DNA from: Brachionus rotundiformis
Lineage: Eukaryota; Rotifera; Eurotatoria; Ploima; Brachionidae
NCBI GenBank assembly: GCA_016802295.1
Contig: JAESIW010000138.1
Coordinates: forward strand, 1,249,904 to 1,313,903
Reading direction: 5' to 3'
DNA length: 64,000 nt
In this document: one piece after another, positions 34,078 through 45,945 of the stretch
Layout: each line of letters starts with the position of its first letter
How positions within the stretch are numbered: the stretch's first letter is position 1
Notes under the pieces: generated by a model
Seen by the model: only the letters and a program-made list of their open reading frames with translations
Database searches by the model: none
Told to the model about the DNA's origin: nothing
Made by a program: the position numbers and the translations under genes

Positions 34078-36624
34078 TTTAATTAGTTTCTAGTATAGCT
34101 AAAAAAAATAACAAAATAAAAATGATTAAATGAAAAAAAAAACTAGATTTACTTTTAATTTATTTTATTAGAAAGATAAGTTTAAAAATTATAAGCTCAT
34201 TATCCAAAAGAGTTTGTAAGATTTGAATTATTTTGAAACAAAAGTTTGGCCTCAGCTCCTTCAAGATTGATTAGATCTAAAATAAACCAAGATAAAAAGT
34301 TTTGTATATATATGATAATTACTATCTATCATGACTATCAGCCAGACTAGTAAATTAATGGAATATCCTGCAACTTTTTTGCTCTAGTGTGCTGAATAAT
34401 CGTTCCTAAAAGCTTTTTTGCCTCAAATATATTAAATTTCATTTCGATTATTTTCCGAAAGCTAATATTTCTGAACAGATTTACCATATTAAAAAAACAT
34501 TTCAAAATTATTATCAATTTATCAATTAAACTTAAGATTTTTAAACTTGATTTACCAAAAATTTGCCAATTTTTTTCTCTCTAAAAACCAAAAAGACCAA
34601 AGCTCTCAAACTCAAGACTCTTTTAATCACAGAGCCAACAATTCATCATACCTAGGAACATTAAATTACAATTGACTTAACAAGTGTTTTTTGAGTGCTA
34701 ATTAGCCAAAATTAAACCTTAAGGGAGGACATAAGTACAGCCAATTTTTTAATTATTTTCCAACCATCTATCAATCACTTGAGCGACTATTTCCTGATTT
34801 ATCTTCATCTGAGGTACTTTGGGCGTAAGAAACTAAAATCGATTAAAGAAAAAAAGAGTTTATTTTTTATCTTTGATTACAGGAAGATAAATATTTAAAA
34901 AGAAGAAAAATAAAATAAATCCTAATAGACGCTTCCAAAATAAATTTATTCCTCATCATCTATTTCCATCTAAGCTAATGCATTAATTCCAATTTAGTAG
35001 GTAAAAATATATTAATGAAATATATTTTTCTTGCGGGATAAGTCATTTATGATAAATGGTGATTGAAGCGGCAAATGGCTTCGAATTAAATTGTTTTATT
35101 TGACTTGGAATTTTGAGTGCTGATCAAAATAAGCACTAAACAATTGCCAATGATGGTACTTGATGAAATTTTTTGAATTTTTTTTTTATTTAATTCCTAA
35201 TTGCAATAAATCATAGTATCTATTTAATGGCATTTGCAGCAAAAAGCACAAGTGCTCAAGAATACTAATTAATTATCATGCAACTACGACTACAACAATA
35301 ACAACAACAAACACAGCTATAAACTAATATTTAACCAAGTTTCTAGAAACAGCCCAAATAAGAGGAAAATTGTTGTGACTTGAGAAATGATAATCATTTG
35401 CCAAGCAATTGTCTTCGAGAGTCTTAGCAGCATTGTTTAAATATTTCAAATATTTGTAGGCTGTTTCTTTTTTGTCTGTGCAATTGGGCCTAATGCATTT
35501 TTACTCATTAATAGATAAAACATTTTCTATTAAAGATCTATTTTCGTGATTACTTAAATAGCATGAGATAGGGAAAGAAAAAAAGAAGAAATTGCTAATC
35601 TAACTCAAGTCATCTCAAACCTAATCTAGAGAGCAAACAAAATTTAATTAAATTGCCGGTTGCTACGAAACACTTGGTTCAGATTTAAATCAATTTCCGC
35701 TTAGAGTGAATTTTGATTAAGTGAAGTTTTAATTGAAAAAAAAAAAAAAGAGAAAAAAGTAAAAATCAAAGAAAAAATAAAAAATAATTTAGCTGTCAGA
35801 TATGAGTATTTGCTCGTGATTAATTTTTATTTTATAATATAAGGCATTTTATAAGTTATTAAATTAAAAAATGACAAAAGCATAAAATTTATATTGGTAA
35901 CTTGAGCTGGTGTTATGAAAAATCAGCGCCATTGGCAGGTGAAGCTAGTTCAAATATTTTCCAATATAAGGATTTGTTTCATGTTGAATCGCTTGGCAAG
36001 CAGATTAGTTAAGAGAAAATTCTGGGTTAATATCTCTCAGCTAGAAGATAAAAGTAAAGCATATGTTTGGCATAGATATCTAGAGCCATCTATTATGCAT
36101 TTATCATGATAATAATATGAAAAGCATTGAACCTATTTTTTGTAGGGATTAGATCCAAATTCCTATAAAATTCCAATTTTGTTTATGCAAATAATTTTTT
36201 TGTAAAGATATTTGATAAACAAGTCGGCTTAAGAAGATCCATCAGAATCAGAATATTATATTTTCTCTATTGCCTTGTTAGCTATTTTAACTTTTTTTTA
36301 ATTTCTTAATCGGATCTTGTGAGCGTGCCGATCTCGGCTCGATTTCAAGCCATCGATCTTCTATTTTTTGATAGATAAATAAAGTTTTTTCAGATACTCA
36401 ATATAAAACTATGTTTCTTAATTTACTTTTAATTACCTTTGAACAAAAAATAATAACAAAAATAGTTTTTTTGTTTCTTTTTGTGAAAGAAAATTAATTA
36501 TATTTTTTAAAATCAAAATTTATTAATTTTAGATAAATGTATGTGGATAAAATGTAATATTTCTCTTAAATTGTATTGAATAGATAAGTTAAATGATCAA
36601 TAATATTAGCTTGTTTTTTGTTAA
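34078..36624. promoter_or_regulatory. Shared 5' region of two divergent nicotinic receptor genes
   Basis: About 2.5 kb between the start codons of two divergently transcribed receptor subunits, so it must contain both promoters and any shared enhancers. It includes a CAA microsatellite near 35287-35315 and a small GC hairpin at 36330-36357 (GATC..GGCT...AGCC..GATC). A 64-codon open frame at 35915-36109 is not convincing. No recognised gene. Confidence 0.5.
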
Positions 36625-38836
36625 ATGTGGATGAGTTTTAAAATAGTCATAGTTTATTTTATAAATATAATTTTATTGTTCGATTATGGTCACAAGTCTA
36701 TGGTCAAATGTTCCAGTGAGGAAGAGAGATTGATCAAAAAGCTGTTCAAAGGATACAACAAACTAATCAGACCAGTGCGTAATTCTACCGATGCAATCGA
36801 AATTACCATGGATCTTGTCCTTTTGCAGCTCATAAACGTGGTAAATAACTTTTGGCTTAGGATAAAAACTGGTTAATTCTTGCAACACAAAATTACAAGC
36901 ATAAATCAGGCATAAATGATTGATTACTGAAAAGAATAAATTAAATTCGGTTTGAAAAGGAAATAATTAATATTTCAAAACTAATTGATCTGCTTGAGTT
37001 AACTTAAGTTATTCATAAGATCATATTTTTTTTAAAACAAAAAAAAAAGCTATTTTTAAGTAATTATTTTCTTAATAAAATAAAAATAAAGAATGAAAAA
37101 ATTAATCAATAGTTCCATTTTTCCATATGGCAAAAAAATGATTAATATTTTCTTATTTGTTTTAATCTAAAAATGCTAAAATAAAAATTTGAATATATGA
37201 ATAATATGAAGCAAAAGTAAACAAAAGTTAAAATTTTGATCTTAATTATTTATTAATTAAGTATGAAAAAGAACAAATAATGAAAACAAATGTCTGGCTA
37301 AACTTGAGATGGCGCGATTTTCAGCTAGAATGGTCGACCAAAGACCATAAGGTTGGCTCTTTTAGAGTTCCAAACGAAAGAGTTTGGGTAAGTAAAGTTG
37401 AATGAAATTTTTTGGAATTGGAAAATTTAAACCCAATTTTAAAGACACCAGACATAGTTCTATTCAACAATGCAGATGGTAATTATGAGGCCAGTTTTAA
37501 GCCAAATGTGGTTGTATATGGTGACGTTGACCAAAATTCAACAAATATTCTCTGGGTACCGCCAGCCATTTACAAAAGCTCGTGCACAATAGACGTGAAA
37601 TACTTTCCTTTTGATGAACAGGTATGCGAAATGCGCTTTGGTTCGTGGACATTTGATGCCCAGCAAGTGATAATAAAGCGTGAAAAGCCAATGGTCAATC
37701 TGGAAGACTATTTGCCAAGTGGTACATGGGACATCATAAGCGTGCCAGTAGAAGAGGCTCACTCCAAGGAAACCAACCGCATGGAACTAGTCTACCACTT
37801 TCGCATACGCCGCAAGACACTCTTTTACACAGTTAATTTGATAATACCAACAGTGCTAATAAGTTTTTTGAGCATTTTTGTATTCTATCTGCCGACCGAT
37901 GAGGGCGAAAAAATGACCCTATGCATTTCGATTCTTCTAGCTTTAGTGGTCTTTTTGTTGCTTGTTTCCAAGATCCTTCCTCCTACCTCAATGGTCATAC
38001 CACTAATATCCAAATATCTAATATTCACTTTGATGATGAACATAGTGACTATTTTGAACACAGTTATAATCATTAACTGGAACTATAGAACTCCAAGGAC
38101 CCACAATATGCCCAAATGGGTTCGAACTGTATTTATCGAGTTCTTTCCCAAGATATTGTTCATGAAACGTCCCAATGCCAACAACGAAACAGAAAAAACT
38201 TACACAAGATCGGAGACACTTGACGAAAATTGCTCATATAGTTTAGATGAAAAATTTGGTGCTAAATACCTTGTTACAGATCAGATAAAGACAAGTCCTA
38301 GGCCAAAGCAACAGCAGCATGTCAACTTGGACAAAATTTATTTGGAGAACAAAAAGCCTAAGAAAAATCGCTTTGTTTTGCAGACATCGAGTGAAAACGA
38401 GTCTTTAATAAACAAAGTGAACACTTTCCAGCGCGTTGCCAAAGACACAAGCAACCAATTAAGAGATAGAAAAAATGTTGATTTTGATCTAACAACATCT
38501 GATGAAGACAGGCCTACTGAATTTAGTGCCGAGATACTCGACGCTGCTGACAAAATAACCTACATTACGAACCATATCAAAAGTGAAAATGACTACGAAG
38601 AGGTAAATACACAACAATTAAAATAAGTTAATTAAAATAAAAATATTTTTATTTTTAAGATAAGAGATGACTGGAAGTATGTTGCTTTAGTGATCGATAG
38701 ATTACAGTTGTACATATTTTTTTTGGTTAATTTAATAGGCACCGCAGTAATTCTATTCGATGCGCCATATATATTCCAATTTGTTGATCAGCAAAAGATA
38801 CTTAAAGAGCTAATTGAAAATAATAAGTTTACATAA
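36625..38836 (+). CDS. Nicotinic acetylcholine receptor non-alpha (beta-type) subunit (four exons)
   Basis: Partner-type subunit of an acetylcholine-gated cation channel. Exons are 36625-36840, 37262-37387, 37445-38602 and 38660-38836; introns are 421, 57 and 57 nt, all phase 0, and the product is 558 residues. The signal peptide is about 1-30. Then come YNKLIRPVRNSTDAIEI, EKEQIMKTNVWLNLRW and TPDIVLFNNADGNYE; the Cys loop is Cys161-Cys175. Loop C reads VPVEEAHSKETNRMEL with no adjacent cysteine pair, so it is not an alpha subunit. M2 GEKMTLCISILLALVV has Lys at 20', as in vertebrate beta2/beta4. The M3-M4 loop is long, polar and acidic. M4 comes from the last exon (WKYVALVIDRLQLYIFFL). Exon boundaries partly differ from the alpha gene. 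Confidence 0.95.
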
Positions 38837-39220
38837 ATGCCATTTATTGTCACTTGTCTAATGTTGTTTTATTTTAAATTCAGAAAATATGTTGAAATTT
38901 TGTAAAATTGAATAAATAATTTTCAAATTTTATTATTATCTTTATATAATTTAGAGTTATTGCCAAATAAAACTATTAACTAAATAATCTTACTTATTCA
39001 GAAAAATATATATATAAAATAATTTTCAATTTTACAATGATTGTACTAGAGTGAAAATCACTTTAGGCAAAAATTCATTTTAGGAAAAGATTTAAACATT
39101 TAATTTCAAAAATGATATTATGAGTAAATAGATTATTATTTATTATTATTTAAAATAAATTAATCATTAAAAATTGATTGTTATAATATTTGGATGGAAT
39201 TTTAAAATTTGAGTAATAAT
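38837..39220. other. Spacer 3' of non-alpha nicotinic gene
   Basis: 384 bp of AT-rich DNA with an AATAAA near 38911 that probably ends the receptor transcript. No other signal seen before repeat copy 2. Confidence 0.4.
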
Positions 39221-39803
39221 TGTCACCCTCCTCTTTTTGCAACCGGGCTTGGGACCGGCTTTGGCAGAGTTATGACGGCCAACCTTTCCCTAAGAAGCCA
39301 GTGGGACGTTCATCATAAACAGCGCCACTCATCCGAGCACAAGGCTGCGAACTCGGCAACTATTCAGACTAGCTTGGAACCACAAACCAAGCGACTTTTA
39401 CCAAAAAGTCTTAACTTAAGGCTTCCAAAGTTACGTACTATCTGCAGAGGGTCAGCTGTACAGCAGATTCTCGCTCCTTTCGGATTCTATACTGGGAGAT
39501 GGTCGAAGCCAGCGGCGCCCTCATACGACAAGACTTGGACAAAGACCCGTAGGCCTATGTACCCGCCATACAGCTCTTCTGCAGACTACGTGAAAGACCA
39601 CACACACATACGATGCATGTGGCTGCCACCACCCTCCTCTTTTTTCATCAGGGCTTGGGACCTGCGGATCGGCAGAGTTATGGTGACTGCTTTGTGAATC
39701 CATTTTATCAATTAAAAATATCTGTGAAAAATTTTCAATTTTTAAAAATGAAATGACTATTTAATCATAAGTTCATCCTATTTATACCCTTCCAGCTCAC
39801 CTG
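39221..39803. repeat. GC-rich interspersed repeat, copy 2
   Basis: Second copy of the repeat at 5652-6260, same orientation and nearly identical over most of its length. Differences are small indels (CAACC insertion near 39281; ACAAGG against ACTCAAAATTGG near 39340; a 20 bp shorter stretch near 39398) and an unrelated AT segment near 39690-39730. The internal direct repeat is present at 39224-39279 and 39630-39687. Both copies end at ...TTCCAGCTCACCTG. A single long frame crosses this copy, but copy 1 interrupts it, so coding is unlikely. No clear target-site duplication was found by eye. Confidence 0.75.
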
Positions 39804-40397
39804 TATCAGTCTGGATGGTTTCTTTAGATCCCTAGCTTGACCTGACTTCCGGATCTTAAACTTAAACCATCCTTAAGCTTGTTGAAAATTTTTAATTTTT
39901 TTCTTCTATTGCCTGAAGGTGCGTCTCTGGTATTTTAGTGCCATTGTGACTTTCCAGAGTTTATAACTAGCAAAAATTTTATTTTTTAGGAGAAAATCAA
40001 TTAACTATTACTTCTAAAATAACTTCAATAACAATAGTTATCTAATTCTAGATTTGAATTAGAAAGCCCAAAAAACTAGACATTTAAATGATTTTAATTA
40101 AATTATATTAAAATAAATAAAAAGATAAGCTTAATTTTTTCAATGGAATCAAATAAATTTTGATTTTATTCCACCTATTAATTAAATTTTTCCTATAGAC
40201 TTAATTTGATTAAAATTATCTCTTAAAATATACTTAAAATCATCTTTAAACAGCAAAATTATCTATCTAGTTTATTTTTATTACATCAGATATTAGGACA
40301 AAAATTCCGCTTATTGTTAATTTCAAAATCAAATTTACAAATGAATATAAAGTGTGTAATGATAGAAGAGAAATTAATTTAAAATTAAAAAAAAAAC
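39804..40397. other. Spacer before AQR with a hairpin
   Basis: 594 bp. At 39813-39872 a hairpin follows directly on repeat copy 2: GGATGGTTTCTTTAGATCC pairs with GGATCTTAAACTTAAACCATCC around a 19-20 nt loop. The rest is AT-rich and presumably contains the AQR promoter. Confidence 0.45.
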
Positions 40398-43300
40398 ATG
40401 AGCACTAATAATCAACGCATAGCCAACCTTACGGTTGACCAAATAGCCAAAGACGCAATCACTCAGATAGCGCACAGATATTGGTCTCAGCAAGATGATG
40501 GTAAGCCATTGGAAGCCTTTGATCCAAAGCTAATCGAAGACATTTATCTTAACGAGCTTTTAAAAACAAATTTTTCACTTCGCCGGATAATGCTCCTCGA
40601 ATTCAGCCAATATCTGGAATGCTATTTGTGGAAAAATTTCCAATCCGACCAGGCTACCAAAGCTCATTTGCTCTCAATAGTAATTATGGTCAATGAGAAA
40701 TTTCGCGAAAGAGTTTTTGCATGGGACTGCTTTCGCAACCATCAACAAAATCAGTTTCCTCTATTTTTCAATTCAATACTCTACCTTTGCTTGGACAAAT
40801 TGCCAAATGGTGATCCATGTCAGCTTACTTATCAAGAACAATCAATTTTAATAAAATTTTTGGATAATTGTATGAACAGCTTGGAAGTTGATGTAATTCG
40901 TCAACAAGTGCAAAAAATATGCGGATTTCCAATGTGGGCCAGTGTGTGCCAAAATCGCCGTGACTTTGAATTCAAACAATTTCCCAAACTGAAAAAATAC
41001 TGGAAAGCTATTCAAAAACAAGACCAAAAATTGTCCCAATCCGAGCTTGACAAAGTCAATTTTGAGCGCTATTTTTTCAAAAATTTGATCAATAAATTCC
41101 TCAAAGTAATTACGGCTTGTCCAGCACAAGAAGATGGTCAATTAGATGAAGATCTAAAATACAGTATTAATTATTTAGAGCGATTTATCGAGCTCTTAAT
41201 TGACATTGAATCCCTTTTGCCAACCAGGCGCTTCTTTAACACTCTCTTGGATGACACAAATCTCTTGACCCACTGTTACCTTAGCGACATGGTCAAAAAG
41301 TCAGATGAAAAATACAGCTTGTTCAAACAGTTGTTCGAAATGCTGAAATTTTACGCAAAATTTGAGATTGATGACCAAACTGGTGAGGCTAAAACTGAAC
41401 CACAAGTACTCGAGTTTCATTACAACAAATTAAAAAGTCTTCAGCGCGGTGTTTTTAAATATTTTCGCGAAGATCTTTTGACATTTTCATTGACCAATGT
41501 ATCCACTATTGACAAGCGTGACACATTGTTAAAACACTTGTCTGGTCTGAGCAATGATAGGCTTTATTCTTTGGCTGAGTATTTGCATTTGGTTCCCAGT
41601 AAAGAGTCCATACAAGATCTTGAATATAGTTCGGAATTTTTGATTGAGGTTATTGTCTGGCACATGCAGCTAAGAGATAGTCAACTAGATGTTCTTAATT
41701 CAATGCCCTTATATCCGACTGAGGATGTCATTTGGAACGAAAATTTGGTTCCAAGTGACTTTAGGCAAACAACTTTTAGTGACACATGTTTGGCTTTGCC
41801 AAAGCTAAATCTTCAATTTTTGACTCTGAATGATTATCTCATGCGGAATTTTAATCTTTTCCGCTTAGAGGCTGCCTATGAATTGCGCCAGGACATCGAG
41901 GACGCTTGCATTAGACTTAAGCCCTATTATTCTTTCGAGGAGCAAACAGTTTGCTTTGGTGCTTGGTCAAGAATGGCTCAGCCTGTTACTAATTTCACTC
42001 TAATCGAGGTTGGTGCCCCGAATGTGGGCGAACAAGCGCCAAGTCGGGTCAGAGCTGATGTTACACTTGATTTGGATTTTTTGCGCGAAGATGTGCGAAA
42101 AGAATGGGAAGGTTTGAGAAAATATGACATTGGTTTTTTGGTTACGATAAGACCAACATTTTCCAAAGAGCAAAAATATGACCAAAAAGATTCATTCCTG
42201 CGCCAAATGGGCTTATTGTGTGTCCGTGGATGTGAAATTGAAGGAATGCTAGGCCCAGAGGGCAAGCTCATTGAGGAGGGTCCTATGTACTCTAAGCCTA
42301 AATTTACAGATGCGTCTAGAACTTACCGAGTTAATCTAGACCGAAATCAGTACAAAATAGATAACGAAAAACTTATAGCTACCAAGTCCAAAGAAGATTT
42401 GTACACCACATTTAATGTGTTCATAAGAAGAAGGCCCAAAGAGAACAATTTTAAGTCTATACTCGAATCTATACGGGATTTGATGAACACCAATTTTGTA
42501 GTACCTGACTGGCTAAGTGATTTGTTGCTTGGTTACGGCGATCCAAACCAAGCCCACTACAAAAGCTTGAAAAAACCAGAACCCATACCAACTTTGGATT
42601 TTAATGATACATTTCTTGATTATGACCATTTAAAAGCTAGTTTTCCCGAACATGAATTGGTTCTAAGAGATGGTCAATTTTCTGCACCATTTCGTTTAAC
42701 TTTTGAAGACTTAAAACCAAATGAAAAGGAAAAAAAAATTGTTGTAGAGCCGTATACTCCAATAAACCGTGGACCCTATCCTAAGAACATACCAAAAAAA
42801 AATCAAGTTAAATTTACGTCTACCCAAATCGAAGCCATTAAGTCAGGTTGGTACATATAAGTTTTAATTAATTAAATTAATTATTAAAATAAAGAAATAA
42901 AAATTCATTATTTATCACATAAAAAAAATTTATTTTTAAATTAAAGAGTAAATAATTGATTAAATTTATATTTTTACTTTTTATTAATGAGTTACTCAAT
43001 ATAACAATAAATAAATACTTTCTAAAAGTATATTCCTTTATAGTATTCAAACTTAAAATTAAATACAAACAAAATTTTTTAATTAATATCTCAATTTTTA
43101 TATTTTAATTAAAAGGCATGCAACCTGGTCTGACCATGGTAGTTGGTCCGCCTGGTACTGGCAAAACAGACGTAGCCGTTCAAATAATATCCAATATTTA
43201 CCACAATTTTCCCAATCAAAAAACTCTTATTGTTACCCATTCTAACCAAGCTTTGAACCAAATTTTTGAAAAAATAATGTATTTGGATATAGATGAACGC

Positions 43301-45208
43301 CATTTGTTGCGTTTGGGTCATGGCGAGGAAGAACTAGAGACTGAAAAAGACTTTAGTCGGTATGGTAGAGTGAATTTTATTTTGGGCAAAAGATTGGAAT
43401 TATTAGATGAAGTTGATCGATTACAAAAGACATTTGACGATGTGCTGAGTGACTCAGCTGCCTATTCATGCGAGACATCTTCACACTTTTTCACCAATTA
43501 CATACAGCCAAAATGGGACAGTTACATGATAAAAATTCAAAAATTGATTGACCAAAATGATCCAAGTTTAACAGAAAATATTGAGACTTTATTTCCTTTT
43601 GGAAAATTTTTCGCCAATGCACCGCAACCATTGTTCAAAAAAGAATCTTGGCAAAGCGATCTTGAAATATCAAAAGGATGCTTTAGATACATAAAGCGAA
43701 TTTTTGATCAATTGGATGAATTCAGGGCATTTGAGCTAATACGGAATGGAGCTGATAGAGCTGAGTACTTGTTGGTCAAAGAGGCCAAAATAATTGCCAT
43801 GACATGTACACATGCGGCTCTAAGACGCCGCGATCTAGTCAAAATGAATTTTAGATATGACAACATTTTAATGGAAGAAGCAGCTCAAATACTGGAAATA
43901 GAGACTTTTATTCCACTATTGCTCCAGGATCCTGACCACAATGGCAACAACAGACTCAAAAGATGGATAATGATTGGTGACCACAACCAGTTACCGCCTG
44001 TAATCAAGAATCAAACATTCCAAAAGTACTCTAACATGGAACAATCACTGTTTACCAGATTTGTAAAGCTGGGCATACCAACAGTAGACTTAGATGCACA
44101 GGGTCGTTCCAGATCAAGTCTTTGTGAACTTTTTAGCTGGAGGTATAAAAATTTAGGAAGCTTGGCTCACGTGAATGAGCGTGATGAATTCAGAAAAGCA
44201 AATACTGGCTTCAAATTCGATTATCAATTGGTAAATGTGGATGACTTTAACGGTGTTGGTGAAAGCGAACCACAGCCCTATTTTTACCAAAATCTTGCCG
44301 AAGCCGAATATGTAGTGGCTGTATTTATGTACATGAGAATGATTGGTTATCCAGGCGAAAAGATAACTATATTATCAACCTACAATGGACAAAAGCACTT
44401 AATAAGAGATGTTTTACGTAAACGGTGCGCTAATAACCCCATAATAGGACTGCCGAAGAAAATAACCACTGTAGACAAGTACCAAGGCCAGCAGAACGAT
44501 TACATATTGCTTTCGTTGGTCAAAACGCGCAATGTTGGTCACTTGCGTGATGTAAGACGTTTAATTGTAGCAATGTCTCGTGCCAGACTTGGTCTATACA
44601 TATTTTGTAGATGTCAACTTTTTAGAAGTTGTTATGAGCTTACGCCTGTATTCAACATCTTGATGAAAAGACCGACCAACTTGTGCATATTGCAAGGTGA
44701 GTTTTTCCCCACTGAAAGAATGCTCAATGATAAAGTAGAAGATGGTTTCATGGTCGTAAAAGATATGCCACAGATGACCCAATTTGTTTTTGATTTTTAT
44801 AAATCAAGACTCGAGGCTTGGAAAAAAAATAAACGAGAAATGGAAATTGTCCAACAAAGACTAATGCAAGAAGAACGCATGAAAAAATTGGAAGAAGAGG
44901 AAAAGGTGTTGAGAGAAAAGCTAGAAATTGCGGCGGAAAAAATAAGTCGTAGAGAACGACTCAGAATTCAAGACGAAGACGAGTCTAGCTCGGAAGAAAG
45001 CGAAAATGAAGCTGAAACTGAAATGAACGTGGAAGAAAATAAGGTAAATGATGACCAAAAAAAAGAGACAGAAGATGAAAAAATGGCTGATGATGCAAAT
45101 GACCAAGAGAACGAGACCATCGAAGACCAAAATGGACACCAAATCTCTCAAGAAAGGAACGCTGATCAATCTGGCCAGGAAAATGACATGGTTGTTGAAA
45201 AAGATTAG
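40398..45208 (+). CDS. AQR: Intron-binding helicase Aquarius (two exons)
   Basis: AQR (IBP160) is an SF1 RNA helicase of the spliceosomal intron-binding complex; it contacts the intron upstream of the branch point and is also linked to R-loop removal. Exons are 40398-42846 and 43116-45208; the 269 nt intron splits a Gly codon, and the product is 1,513 residues (human 1,485). The N-terminal armadillo-like region starts with NLTVDQIAKDAI. The join TQIEAIKSG-MQPGLTMVVG restores the helicase core. Motifs: Walker A GPPGTGKT at 827-834, MEEAAQ (motif II), GDHNQLPP (III), DKYQGQQNDYILLSLVKTR (V) and VAMSRARLG (VI). The C terminus after about 1,390 is an acidic Glu/Asp/Gln-rich coil that differs from vertebrates. 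The donor reads GTTGGT, a weak 5' splice site. Confidence 0.95.
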
Positions 45209-45945
45209 ACCAGAGAAACATCAAAATTAAAAAAATGATAAAAATATTTTTGTAAATTTAAATTTTGATATTTTTTAAAGATCTAGAATAATAATAATAA
45301 TAATAAAACTTTAATTTTATTTTAAATATGTTAATTTTAAAGGTTTTTTATAATTTTGAGCTAATTGAATTTAAGTGATGAATAACTTTTGGAATGAATT
45401 TTCCTTTCTTCAAAGTTAATTACAAACAAAAATTATTATGTAACATAGGTTTATTAATTATTTATAGTTGATTCAATTGAGGTAATTGAATTCGAAATTA
45501 ACTTAATAACCCGAAATTAATTTTTTTGTTACTTAATTTTTCACTATCAAACAATTAATTATTAAGTAATTTAATTTAATTTAAAGAAAAACATTTTAGA
45601 TAATATGCTTTGATAAATCATATTTTATCAAAATAATTTCATTTAGGAGAATATTATTTTTAAAGTACCACAATGCGCCACACGACTTATATACGAAAAA
45701 ATTAATAAATAATTTAATTAATTGAAAAATATTATCGTTAAATTAATCATAATTGACAATATTTCAAAACTTAAATATGTATTTATTATTAAAAAATTAC
45801 TTTATTGCTAATTGTCTGAAGGAAAAGATTATGGAATTTTTTTGCCATTTTTATTTATTTTAGAATTATTCTAGAATCTAGCAAAATTAAAGAAATTAAA
45901 AAAATTTTTATACAAAATAATAATAATAATTTGTTTAAAAATATC
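45209..45945. other. Convergent spacer AQR / ankyrin protein
   Basis: 737 bp of AT-rich DNA between convergent 3' ends, with an ATA microsatellite at about 45287-45307 that includes AATAAA signals. Nothing else seen. Confidence 0.4.

Noticed and set aside
35915..36109. 64-codon frame between the nicotinic genes
   Set aside because: No start context, homology or splice partners; composition is only slightly above the background.
39209..39697. 162-codon open frame across repeat copy 2
   Set aside because: The other copy carries length changes not divisible by three in the same segment, no domain is recognisable, and the frame starts outside the repeat; treated as non-coding.
43109..45224. Minus-strand frames opposite AQR, including Phe-rich ones over the acidic tail
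   Set aside because: Low-complexity antisense of Glu/Asp/Lys codons.
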